Below are positions 8,406 through 16,476 of a stretch of DNA of 64,000 nucleotides, in pieces (position 1 is the stretch's first letter; every line of letters begins with the position of its first letter). Origin of the DNA: Streptomyces antnestii (lineage in GTDB: Bacteria > Actinomycetota > Actinomycetes > Streptomycetales > Streptomycetaceae); the NCBI RefSeq assembly GCF_004005495.1, contig NZ_RZYA01000009.1, positions 242,634 through 306,633 on the forward strand, written 5' to 3'. The translations under genes and the position numbers were made by a program. The notes beneath the pieces are model-generated. The model saw nothing but the letters and a program-made list of their open reading frames with translations, had not been told where the DNA came from and made no database searches.

Positions 8406-8908
8406 CGCCCCATACCCAGACCCACACCCAGCCCCTGGTCCTGCCGCTGCTGCACAGCACCGTGCGCGCCGAGTGGATCGACTACAACGGCCATATGAGC
8501 GAGGCGTTCTACGTCCTCGTCTTCGGGCACGCCACCGACGCGCTGATGATCGAGACGGGGCTGCACTCGGGGTACCGCGAGTCCACGGGCTGCTCCCTGT
8601 ACACGGTCGAGTCCCACCTGCGTTATCTCAGCGACGTCCCGGAGGGCGCCGAGCTCGCCGTCCGGTCCCGCGTCCTGGGCACGGCCGCCAAGAAGGCCCG
8701 CTTCACGCACGAGATGTACGTCGTGGAGGCGCCCGGCGCGGAGCCCGCGGCGGACGCGCAGCCGGTGGCCACGACGGAGCTGCTGGCCGTGCACGTCGAC
8801 CAGAAGGAGGGGCGCGCGACGCCGTTCCCCGCCGAGGTCCGCGACCGCCTCACCGAGCTGACCGAGCCCGCCCCGGACTGGGCGGGACGGCGCATCGCGG
8901 AGGTGTAG
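8402..8908 (+). CDS. Thioesterase, hotdog fold (probable betainyl-CoA thioesterase)
   Basis: 168 residues starting with a GTG that overlaps the stop of the dehydrogenase gene (GTGA). It has the 4-hydroxybenzoyl-CoA thioesterase-type hotdog pattern: VRAEWIDYNGHMSEAFYV near residues 21-38 and a beta-sheet core with LYTVESHLRYLSDV. It should hydrolyse the betainyl-CoA made by the DUF849 enzyme, releasing glycine betaine, an osmoprotectant and carbon source. It is the last gene of the operon, followed 13 bp later by a strong hairpin. Confidence 0.82.
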   Translation: MTPHTQTHTQPLVLPLLHSTVRAEWIDYNGHMSEAFYVLVFGHATDALMIETGLHSGYRESTGCSLYTVESHLRYLSDVPEGAELAVRSRVLGTAAKKARFTHEMYVVEAPGAEPAADAQPVATTELLAVHVDQKEGRATPFPAEVRDRLTELTEPAPDWAGRRIAEV

Positions 8909-8921
8909 GCGCACAGCACAC

Positions 8922-8956
8922 GCCGGAGGTGTCCCGTGGCCCGGGACACCTCCGGC
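8922..8956 (+). terminator. Rho-independent-type terminator hairpin after the carnitine operon
   Basis: Perfect 15-bp inverted repeat (8922-8936 with 8942-8956), 5-nt loop, placed 13 bp after the thioesterase stop. There is no obvious U-tract, as is common in Streptomyces. It separates the carnitine operon from the TIR cluster. Confidence 0.8.
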
Positions 8957-9000
8957 CGCTCTCGTCAAAGATCAGCCAACTCCGCGGGAAACCTGAATAC

Positions 9001-9029
9001 TTGAGGTCACGGAGTGCCACCTGTGGCAT
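9001..9029 (+). promoter_or_regulatory. Weak promoter with operator-like palindrome before the TIR cluster
   Basis: A ttgagg hexamer (9001-9006), 17-bp spacer and tggcat (9024-9029) resemble a promoter 53 bp upstream of the first cluster gene. An inverted repeat tgccac/gtggca (9015-9020 and 9023-9028, 2-bp spacer) overlaps the -10 region and could be a repressor site. The -10 match is weak. Confidence 0.35.
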
Positions 9030-9081
9030 TCTCGCTGCACTGATGCCCTGCAGATCACCGAGAGACGAGGGAGCAGGGGCC

Positions 9082-11067
9082 GTGACGGAGCACTCGGCAG
9101 TCACCGGCGTGCGAGGACGCGGCGGCATCGTCTCGCTCGTGGAGTCGACGCTCGCGCTCGACCGCGCCGCGGAGCGTCCGCTCACCCTGCTGCTCGGTCC
9201 CCGCGGCAGCGGCACGAGCGAGCTGCTGTGCGTCCTGATGGAGCAGTTCGGGGACCGGTACCCCTTCGGATACGTCAAGTTCACGCCGGGCCAGGAGCTG
9301 CTGCCGCGCTACGCCCTCGGGCTGCTGGCCCGGCAGCTGGCGCGCAACCTGCCGAGCTACCGGCACTCGGGGTTCCCGCGCCTCGCCCTCGGGCTGCTCG
9401 CCTCCGACCAGGACCTTCCGCACCAGGCCCTCACCGGCGGGCAGCGCGGCATCAAGGGCGCCCTGACGGACCTCGAAAAACGGGCCCGGCACCAGCACGG
9501 CGACTACCTCGCCGCGTATCTGACGGTCGCTCAGGCGTCGATCGACGCTCCGGAGGGGGCGGGCCCTGAAGCGCGGGCGCTGCTCGCGACGGCGACCGGC
9601 GCGTCCGCGAGGGCGTGGGCGGGCCGCTGGGACAACTCGACGGCCGCCTGGTTCGGTCAGCACCGCCTCACCCACAGCACGGACCCGTGGGAGGCGCTGC
9701 TCGAACTCAACCGCTGGCGCCACCAGGGCGACGAACGGGACAAGCGCCGGCTCGACCAACTGCTGTGCTCCGCCTTCCTGGAGGACCTGCGCGCCAACGT
9801 GAGGGGACCCTTCCGGCCGCGTTCATATCTGCTGCTGCTCGACGAGACGCACACCGACCACGGCCGCGAGTTCCTCGACCTGCTGATCCAGGCGCGGCAC
9901 GACGACACGGTGCTCGGCCGCCGCCCCTGCGACCCTTTGACCGTCGTGGCGGGGTGCAACCGCTGGCTGCCCCGCTGGGGACCCGCGACCGGCGAGGAAT
10001 GGCCCTGGGAGCCGCGCGAGCCCGACCGGGCCTCGCTCGCCGACTGGCACGCCCACCGTCCGTCCGGGGACAGCCAGGACACCTGGTGGTATCCGCTGCG
10101 CATGCGCGACCTCGACCGTGACGAGGTACGCATCCATGTCGAGCAGCAGCTCAGTGCGCATCCCGAGCTAACGCCCTTCACCACGCTCGCGCCGTTCGTG
10201 CACCGGCTCACCGGCGGGCTGCCCAAGGCCGTCCAGCAGGTCTTCGAGGTGCTCGGCGGACCGAACGTGCCGCAGGTGCCGGGGCCGCAGCAGAACCTCT
10301 GGCTGCGCGACCTGCCGCTCCGCACGGTGTCCGCCGGCGGCCGCAAGCCGCTCCTCGTGGACGCCGCGCTCGACGACCTGCTCGCCGACTTCGACCACGC
10401 GGACCGCGACCGTCTCGCCCAATGTGCCGCGGCCGACGACCTGTTCGTGGGCGCGCAGCTCCTCGGCCGCGGGGCCGAGCTGTTCACCGACATCCGCAGC
10501 CGCTGGCTGCTGAGCGCTCCTGGCACGCTCTCCCTCCATCCCTGGCTGCGGCGGATGCTGCTGTGGCACCTGGCCGGACGGGCCGGCGCCTGGGACACCG
10601 CGCACGAGGTCCTCGCGGAGCATTACGCGAACGGGGAGCAGCGCGTTCAGGAGCTCTACCACCTCCTTGCCCTGGAACAGGTCGACGAGGTCGCCGACTA
10701 CCTCGTGACGCTGCGCAGCACGGCGCAGACGGAGGAATGGCTGAGCGCGTTCCACACCATCACCGCGGCCCCCAACCGGCTCGCCGACCCCGGCGGTCCG
10801 CTGGAGCTGCGGGCCCGGCTCGCACCGTCCGACCCCGACGACCAGGTCACGGTTCCGGCGGTGATCCGCGACCTGGTGGTGGCGCGCTGGCTGTGGAGCG
10901 ACCCGCTCACGGACCCGGGCATGCAGCTCAGCCCGGTGCTCGCCGACGGGTTCGTGCACCTGTCCCGACTGTGGAGGAACTACAACGTGGCTCTGGTCAA
11001 CGAGGCGGAGCGCTACCGGCTCACCACACCCGCCCGTACGTCGCCGATACTCGGGAGCGGGGCATGA
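9082..11067 (+). CDS. Large P-loop NTPase, first gene of TIR cluster
   Basis: 661 residues, not assignable to a named family. Residues 33-50 resemble a Walker A loop (GPRGSGTSE, 39-47), but Thr45 replaces the usual lysine. Residues 250-255 (LLLLDE) fit Walker B, followed by HTDHG and, near residue 283, a VVAGCNRWLPRWG segment like a sensor strand. The second half is alpha-helical with winged-helix or TPR-like stretches (LSLHPWLRRMLLWHL, LYHLLALEQVDEVADYL). The protein lacks signal and membrane segments, so it is cytoplasmic. The GTG at 9082 follows a purine-rich GAGGGAGCAGGGG leader. An in-frame ATG at 9043 is possible. Its stop overlaps the ATG of the next gene (ATGA), so the two products are translationally coupled. 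A regulatory ATPase of the cluster is the most likely role. Confidence 0.8.
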   Translation: MTEHSAVTGVRGRGGIVSLVESTLALDRAAERPLTLLLGPRGSGTSELLCVLMEQFGDRYPFGYVKFTPGQELLPRYALGLLARQLARNLPSYRHSGFPRLALGLLASDQDLPHQALTGGQRGIKGALTDLEKRARHQHGDYLAAYLTVAQASIDAPEGAGPEARALLATATGASARAWAGRWDNSTAAWFGQHRLTHSTDPWEALLELNRWRHQGDERDKRRLDQLLCSAFLEDLRANVRGPFRPRSYLLLLDETHTDHGREFLDLLIQARHDDTVLGRRPCDPLTVVAGCNRWLPRWGPATGEEWPWEPREPDRASLADWHAHRPSGDSQDTWWYPLRMRDLDRDEVRIHVEQQLSAHPELTPFTTLAPFVHRLTGGLPKAVQQVFEVLGGPNVPQVPGPQQNLWLRDLPLRTVSAGGRKPLLVDAALDDLLADFDHADRDRLAQCAAADDLFVGAQLLGRGAELFTDIRSRWLLSAPGTLSLHPWLRRMLLWHLAGRAGAWDTAHEVLAEHYANGEQRVQELYHLLALEQVDEVADYLVTLRSTAQTEEWLSAFHTITAAPNRLADPGGPLELRARLAPSDPDDQVTVPAVIRDLVVARWLWSDPLTDPGMQLSPVLADGFVHLSRLWRNYNVALVNEAERYRLTTPARTSPILGSGA

Positions 11068-12563
11068 GCCCGCTGACCTGGCCCCGGTGGCGCGAGTGGT
11101 CCTGGCGGACGGTGAAGCTGGTGGCGGCCGGCGTGGCGCTCGCCGTGCTGGCCTCCGTCGCCGCCGTCGTGATCACCGGCAAGGTCTCCGAGGCGCGGGC
11201 CCGCTGCGCCGACGGGGTGTCGCACGAGGGCGCGGACCGGGAGTGCGTCGGTGTCACGGACGGCTCGTACGCGTTCGCCGGGCACCTCAAGCGGGTCGAG
11301 AAGAAGATCGAGGACGAGAACGAGCGGGTCTACGCCCACCGCACCGAGGACCCGTACGTCACCGTCGCCTATCTCACCTCGTTCACCGTCACCGACGACG
11401 ACAGCAACTCCGAGGACTCCGTACGGCACGAGCTCGAAGGCGCCTACCTCGCGCAGATCCGGCACAACAGGGGCGACCTCGCCGCCTCCCCGAAGATCCG
11501 GCTGCTCGTCGCCAACACAGGGAGCGGCGCGCGCCACTGGGAGCACACCGTCGACGAGCTGATCGCCCGTAAGGCCGCCCCCGACCGCCTTGTCGCCGTG
11601 GCCGGTCTCGGCCCGAGCACCGACCGGGACGTCCTGGCCCTGCGCAAGCTGTCGAAGAACGGCATCGCCACGGTCTCCAGCATCATGACGGCCACCGATA
11701 TCACCGGAATACAGGGTTTCGTGCGGGTCGCGCCGACCAACGCGGACGAGGCGCGGGCGGGCGCCGCGTACCTGAAGCGGCAGAAGAAGAAGTACCGCAC
11801 GGCCGTCGTCATCCAGGACGCCGCCAAGAGCAATCTCTACGCGAGGACGCTCGGGGAGGCGTTCACCGAGGAGTATCCGGACAAGGACCACCGTCTCGTC
11901 GCGGACCGGATCACGTACGACTCCTCGGTGCCGTCGGCGTGGCCCAACGAACTCCATTACACGGCCGAGCAGTTGTGCGGGGAGCGGCCCGAGGTGGTGT
12001 ATTTCGCGGGGCGCGGGCGGCATCTGTCGCACTTCCTGAACGCGCTCGCGAACCGGACGTGCCAGGCGCAGCAGTTCACCGTGCTCACCGGTGACGACAC
12101 GACGAACCTGACGCCCAAGGAGCTCGCGGCGGCCGCCCGCACCGGCGTGACCGTCCTCTACACGGGGCTTGCCCACGCGGACATGTGGCGCGACGACCCG
12201 GGCTCCGTGTCGGGGCCTTCGGCCGGCAGTTTCCAGCCGGGCGGCACCATGGACAAGTGGTTTCCCGACGACGCCCGTTACGACGGCCAGGACATCATGG
12301 GCCACGACGCCGTGCTGACCGCGGCGCAGGGCATCCGGATGGCGTCCAACTGGCAGGGCAAGGTGACGGGGCGCTCGGTCGGCCGGATGTTCCTCCAGCT
12401 CGACGGGGACCGCAAGGTGCCGGGCGCGAGCGGCTTCCTCTCCTTCAAGGACAACGGGGACCCGCGGGACAAGGCGGTCCCGGTGCTTCGCCTCACGCCC
12501 AAGGGGGAGTCCGAGCTGGTCGACGTGTCGGCGCCCGGCGGGCGGCCCGCCACGCGCGGGTAG
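11064..12563 (+). CDS. Membrane-anchored type 1 periplasmic-binding-fold protein
   Basis: 499 residues. One transmembrane helix near the N-terminus (about 17-38, preceded by basic and Trp-rich cytoplasmic residues) anchors an extracellular domain. That domain resembles the branched-chain amino-acid ABC binding proteins or receptor ligand-binding domains (YVTVAYLTSFTV, RHELEGAYLAQI, VAVAGLGPSTDRDVLALRKL, GFVRVAPTNADEARAGAAYL). There is no lipobox and no adjacent permease, so a transport role is doubtful. It starts inside the stop codon of the NTPase gene. Its position between an NTPase and TIR genes suggests it senses an extracellular ligand and signals to cytoplasmic partners. This role is inference. 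Confidence 0.82.
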   Translation: MSPLTWPRWREWSWRTVKLVAAGVALAVLASVAAVVITGKVSEARARCADGVSHEGADRECVGVTDGSYAFAGHLKRVEKKIEDENERVYAHRTEDPYVTVAYLTSFTVTDDDSNSEDSVRHELEGAYLAQIRHNRGDLAASPKIRLLVANTGSGARHWEHTVDELIARKAAPDRLVAVAGLGPSTDRDVLALRKLSKNGIATVSSIMTATDITGIQGFVRVAPTNADEARAGAAYLKRQKKKYRTAVVIQDAAKSNLYARTLGEAFTEEYPDKDHRLVADRITYDSSVPSAWPNELHYTAEQLCGERPEVVYFAGRGRHLSHFLNALANRTCQAQQFTVLTGDDTTNLTPKELAAAARTGVTVLYTGLAHADMWRDDPGSVSGPSAGSFQPGGTMDKWFPDDARYDGQDIMGHDAVLTAAQGIRMASNWQGKVTGRSVGRMFLQLDGDRKVPGASGFLSFKDNGDPRDKAVPVLRLTPKGESELVDVSAPGGRPATRG

Positions 12564-12665
12564 CCACCCACCAGGCGCTTTCGCGCGGTACCCAGGAGCG
12601 TCAACCCGGCCTATTCTCGACCTTGTTGAACCGACCGGCCTCGGCCCGCAGTCTGTGAGGGGCGC

Positions 12666-13766
12666 GTGGATCCATCCGCTTTCTTCTACACGAGCTGCAC
12701 CCGCGGCGACGGCTGGCCCGCGCTCACCCGCTTCCACGCCGACCTGGAGTACCGGCTGCGGGCGCAGGAGGGGTACGGCGTCAGTGGCGCGCTCGGCGCG
12801 GCGGCGAACCCCGGCACGGCGCCGGGCGGCGCCATCACCCGCGCCGGGGTGATGATCGCGCTCTACTCCCCCGGCTACTTCCAGGACCGTGGCTGCGGCC
12901 TCGAATGGGCCGTCGTCCAGTCCCGGATGCGCCACCACGCGCGTGCCGGGGGCGGGCAGGTGCCCGGCTGTCTCATACCGGTCTGCTGGAAGCCCGTCGC
13001 CGACGGCATGATCCCGGACGCGGTACGGCGCTCCGAGTCGTTCCCCGGTCCCGGCGCCTTCGACTGGCTCAGGGAGCAGGGCCTGGAGTCCCTGGTGTCC
13101 TCGCAGGCCCCGGGCGCCGACGAGCGGTACTACGGGTTCGTCGAGCAACTGGCCAAGAGCATCCTGGCGGCCGGGCGCGCGGGCCTCGAACCCCTCGACG
13201 CGGACGAGGCCGACGGCACGGTCCCCGCGTTCGGCTCCCCATACGGTGCACCCGGCCCGGTCCCGCCGGTACCGGGCCGGCCCGTGCGCGGCACACCGGA
13301 CCAGCCGTCGCCCCGGCACGAGAACGCCACCGGGGAACCCCGTTCGGTCGCGATCAGTTACGTCGGCGCCGACCAGGCGTGGGCCGACTGGATGGGCGAG
13401 GTGCTGAGCGACGGGGGCCACAGTGTCCGGCAGTGGCGGTGGCGGGTCGGGCGCGAGACGCTTTCGCAGGCGGTGGCGCGGGCCCGGGACGCCGCCGACC
13501 GGGTCGTGGTCGTCTTCTCCCGCAACTACTTCGACGCCGGGGACACCGCCCCGACCGACTGGGAGGCGGCCTTCACTCCGCCCGCGTCCGACCCGTCCTG
13601 GCTCGTCGCCGTACAGATCGACGCGGCGCCCCGGCCCGTTCTCGTCCGGGGTGTCGAGGTCCTGGCGCTGCCGGGCGCGGGCCCGGACCAGGCCGAGCGG
13701 CTGCGGGACGAGGTCAGGGCCACGGCGGACGCGAGGCGGCGTGATCCCGCGGGAGGAGCCAGGTGA
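12666..13766 (+). CDS. Double TIR-like domain protein
   Basis: 366 residues, GTG start. Residues 5-170 form a divergent TIR-like domain of the FxsC type (AFFYTSCTRGD at 5-15, LIPVCW near 103, candidate catalytic Glu80 in CGLEW). A Pro/Gly-rich linker (185-225) leads to a second TIR domain (SVAISYVGADQAWADWM from 227, VVVVFSRNYF at 280-289, candidate Glu300 in TDWEAAF). TIR domains of this kind either cleave NAD+ or act as adaptors. Both copies keep a glutamate at the usual site. It overlaps the next gene by GTGA. A 102-bp gap precedes it, so a separate promoter is possible. Confidence 0.85.
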   Translation: MDPSAFFYTSCTRGDGWPALTRFHADLEYRLRAQEGYGVSGALGAAANPGTAPGGAITRAGVMIALYSPGYFQDRGCGLEWAVVQSRMRHHARAGGGQVPGCLIPVCWKPVADGMIPDAVRRSESFPGPGAFDWLREQGLESLVSSQAPGADERYYGFVEQLAKSILAAGRAGLEPLDADEADGTVPAFGSPYGAPGPVPPVPGRPVRGTPDQPSPRHENATGEPRSVAISYVGADQAWADWMGEVLSDGGHSVRQWRWRVGRETLSQAVARARDAADRVVVVFSRNYFDAGDTAPTDWEAAFTPPASDPSWLVAVQIDAAPRPVLVRGVEVLALPGAGPDQAERLRDEVRATADARRRDPAGGAR

Positions 13767-15979
13767 CCGGGTCGGGACGCTCCGCCACCGATCCGCCGCC
13801 GATCTCCAACCTGCCGGTCCAGGCAACCCCGTTCGTCGGCCGTGACGAGGAGATCGCGGCCATCCAGGACCTGTTCGAGGAGCATCGCGCGGTCCTCCTC
13901 CACGACCCGGCGGGCCGCCCGCACGGGTACGGCAAGTCGGAGGCCGCCATCACCTACGGCCACCGCTACCGCATGCGGTACCGCGTCGCCTGGTGGTTCG
14001 ACTGCTCCCACGAGAGCGACCCGGTCCTGCTGCGGCAGCTGATCGACCGCGCGACCCAGGAGCTGCACACCCGCTACCGCGAGGTCCTGCGGACGGGGGT
14101 CCCCGAGAGCCCCGACGACAAGTGGCTGCTCCTGTACGACAACGTGGCCGACCCCGACCGGATCCAGGAGCACTTCCCGTCCGGCGAGGCCCGGATCCTC
14201 GTCACCGCCCGCCCGCCGGGCACGGCGTGGGACAGCAAGGCGGCACGGCTGCCCGTCGGGGACCTCGGCGCGTCCGAAGTCGCCAGCCTGTTCCGCCAGT
14301 TGGCCGAGATCCGGCAGCCCGTCGCCGAGGAGCTCGCCCGTACGTTCGCGGGGCATCCGCGGCAGATCATCGCGGTGGCCGAGCAGATCCGGCGGGGCAC
14401 ACCGCCCGCCGCGTGTGTCGCGCTCGCCGACGCCGTACGCCTGGCACCCGCGCCCGCGAGGCCGGCGCCGCAGCCGGCGGGCCATGTGCGGATGAGCGGG
14501 CAGGACCGGGAGACGCTCATCGACACCCTGCTGTCCTCGCCGGTGTGCCGGGACCTGCGCAGCTACCGGGAGTGGATCGAGGCCATCGACCGCAGGACGA
14601 CGGTCTCGTCCGTCCTGCCGCCCGAGACGGAGACCATCCGCACGCGCGTCGTCGGCCTGGTGTCCATCGCTCTCAGCCGGGACCGCCCCGACGTCCTCCA
14701 GGCGCTCGCCGCGGCACTGGCGGAGAAGGCCGACGGGCACGAGGCGCGGCTCGTGCAGGCCCTCATCGGCCCGGCGGCGGCCAACTGGGACGAGCACGGC
14801 ACCCCGCGGCGAGCTGTCCTGAGCCCGTCCCCCGCCGACGCCCCGTTCTTCTTCACCAGTTACGCGAACCGGGAGGACGACCAGGACCACGTCGCCGAGT
14901 TCCACCAGCGGCTCGAACAGGAGCTGCGCATCAAGCGCGGCCGCAACCTGACCAGTACGGGCTTCCTGGACCGCCGCAGTCTGCGCCTCGGCCTCACCTG
15001 GCGGGAACCGATGGTCGACGCGATCCGCACCACGCGGCTCCTCGTCGCCCTGATCACCGCGGACTACTTCGAGAGCGAGTGGTGCCGGCGGGAGTGGGCC
15101 GTGATGATGGAACGCGCGCGGCGGGCCGGACGTTCTCCGGGTCAGGAGCCGGTGGCCGTCCTGCCGTTGTTCTGGGTGAAGCCGCGCGGTCCGCTCCCCC
15201 GGGATCTCGCCGCCATCCAGTACAGCTCGGCCGAGCTGTTCGGCGGCAACAAGGCCCCCGACAACCTCATCGACCTGCTCCGCGAGGACGATCAGGAAGC
15301 CGCCGCCTTCATCCGCAGGCTCGCCGCGGTCATGATCGAGGCGGCGGACCGCGACCTTCCGGCCCTGGACGCGGAGGCCGTACGGAGCATTCCGCTCGCG
15401 TTCAGCGAGTGGGACACGGGCGACACGTCGCTGGCGGGGGCGGGGGCCGACGCCGGCCAGGGCGGCCCCCGACCCCATCCTCCGGAGCGCCAGAGACCGA
15501 GGCCAGCAAAATCTGAGCCCTCAACACCCGTTCCAGAACAGCCCGTTCAGGAACCACCCGTTCAGGAACCACTCGTCCAGAAGCAACCCGTCCAAAACCC
15601 GCCCGTTCAGAACCCACCCGCCCAGAACCCGCCCGTTCATGACCCGCCGTCCAACAACAAGGCCCTGCTCATCGAGGCCCTCGCCGCGAGCCCGGTGCTG
15701 CGCGACCCCACGCAGTACACGCGCTGGGTGGAGGCCGTGCTCAGCGAGGTCGACAGGGAGCGCCACCCCGCCGTCACGCACCTCGTCGACCCCCTCAAGT
15801 TCCGGGTCCGCCTGCTGGTGAACTTCGCCAACGAGCACAGCACCCCGGACCTGTTCCTCGCCATGGCCGAGGCGCTGACGCTGGTCGACCCCGGCGGTGC
15901 GGACGCGCCCGACGGGACCGTCGCCGAGGTCCACGCGCTGGTGGACCGTATTGTCGCGGCATGGCCCCACCACCCGTGA
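13763..15979 (+). CDS. STAND-like NTPase with TIR domain and two effector-associated-like domains
   Basis: 738 residues, GTG start overlapping the previous stop. Order: NB-ARC-like module (FVGRDEEI at 24-31, an altered P-loop GRPHGYGKS at 51-59, Walker B WLLLYDNVAD at 121-130, ILVTARP at 145-151); a small helical domain at 249-336 (LIDTLLSSPVCRD, ETIRTRVVGLVSIAL); a TIR domain at 361-535 (PFFFTSYANRED, LLVALITADYF, candidate Glu444 in CRREW); a linker of seven five-residue repeats (594-628); and a second copy of the small helical domain at 633-738 (LLIEALAASPVLRD). The small domains resemble effector-associated domains that pair conflict-system components by like-with-like contacts. That assignment is from memory of their pattern. 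The product overlaps the HIT gene by 19 bp. Confidence 0.83.
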   Translation: MTGSGRSATDPPPISNLPVQATPFVGRDEEIAAIQDLFEEHRAVLLHDPAGRPHGYGKSEAAITYGHRYRMRYRVAWWFDCSHESDPVLLRQLIDRATQELHTRYREVLRTGVPESPDDKWLLLYDNVADPDRIQEHFPSGEARILVTARPPGTAWDSKAARLPVGDLGASEVASLFRQLAEIRQPVAEELARTFAGHPRQIIAVAEQIRRGTPPAACVALADAVRLAPAPARPAPQPAGHVRMSGQDRETLIDTLLSSPVCRDLRSYREWIEAIDRRTTVSSVLPPETETIRTRVVGLVSIALSRDRPDVLQALAAALAEKADGHEARLVQALIGPAAANWDEHGTPRRAVLSPSPADAPFFFTSYANREDDQDHVAEFHQRLEQELRIKRGRNLTSTGFLDRRSLRLGLTWREPMVDAIRTTRLLVALITADYFESEWCRREWAVMMERARRAGRSPGQEPVAVLPLFWVKPRGPLPRDLAAIQYSSAELFGGNKAPDNLIDLLREDDQEAAAFIRRLAAVMIEAADRDLPALDAEAVRSIPLAFSEWDTGDTSLAGAGADAGQGGPRPHPPERQRPRPAKSEPSTPVPEQPVQEPPVQEPLVQKQPVQNPPVQNPPAQNPPVHDPPSNNKALLIEALAASPVLRDPTQYTRWVEAVLSEVDRERHPAVTHLVDPLKFRVRLLVNFANEHSTPDLFLAMAEALTLVDPGGADAPDGTVAEVHALVDRIVAAWPHHP
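15542..15646 (+). repeat. Seven 15-bp tandem repeats coding a PVQxP linker
   Basis: Seven imperfect 15-bp units encode PVQEP, PVQEP, LVQKQ, PVQNP, PVQNP, PAQNP and PVHDP between the TIR domain and the final helical domain of the STAND-TIR protein. Such arrays vary in copy number by slippage and would lengthen or shorten the tether. Confidence 0.9.
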
Positions 15980-16476
15980 CCCAGCCCGGCGCGCCGCCGC
16001 TCGACTGCCCTTTCTGCCGCATCGTCGCGGGCACGGCGCCGGCCCGGCTTGTCGGCGCCGGCCCCGAGGTCGTCGCCTTCCTGCCGCTGCGTCCGGTCCA
16101 CCCCGGCCACGTCCTCGTCGTGCCGCGCCGCCACCTGGAGGACATCTGGGACCTCGACGAGGCGACGGCAACCGCCGTGAGCAGGACGGTACTTGAGGTC
16201 GCGCACGCGGTGCGCGCGGTGTTCCGGCCCGACGGGCTCAACGTCATCCAGTCGTCGGGCAGCGCCGCGACGCAGACGGTGCCGCATCTGCACGTCCATG
16301 TGGTGCCGCGGTTCGCGAACGACCGGATGGGGGCCATCTGGCCCGCGCCCGCCGACGGGGCGCCCGAGGAGCTGGACGACTCGGCGCGCCGGCTCTCCGA
16401 GGCGCTACAGCACGGCCACGATGACGATCGCCTGGGCGAGCGCGAGACCGCCGTAGAAGAGCGCGACCGTCAGTGA
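15961..16476 (+). CDS. HIT family nucleotide hydrolase/transferase
   Basis: 171 residues. It has the Cys pair and CPFCRIV start typical of HIT proteins (residues 17-23) and the histidine triad PHLHVHVVPRF around residue 103. HIT enzymes hydrolyse or transfer nucleotides from adenylated or dinucleoside substrates. The ATG at 15961 lies inside the end of the STAND-TIR gene (19-bp overlap), so it is translated as part of the cluster. The C-terminal 24 residues are charged, low in homology and overlap an antisense gene, which suggests the original stop was lost. A link to NAD+-derived products of TIR enzymes is attractive but unproven. Confidence 0.85.
   Translation: MAPPPVTQPGAPPLDCPFCRIVAGTAPARLVGAGPEVVAFLPLRPVHPGHVLVVPRRHLEDIWDLDEATATAVSRTVLEVAHAVRAVFRPDGLNVIQSSGSAATQTVPHLHVHVVPRFANDRMGAIWPAPADGAPEELDDSARRLSEALQHGHDDDRLGERETAVEERDRQ

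Noticed and set aside
8922..8956. Hairpin considered as a mobile-element inverted repeat
   Set aside because: Isolated hairpin with no transposase or target duplication; its position after an operon fits a terminator.
11064..12563. Annotation as an ordinary ABC transporter binding protein
   Set aside because: It has a non-lipoprotein membrane anchor and no permease or ATPase of transport type nearby; a sensor role fits the neighbours better.
15542..15646. Short direct repeats considered as a CRISPR-like array
   Set aside because: Units are adjacent with no spacers and encode an in-frame proline-rich linker.
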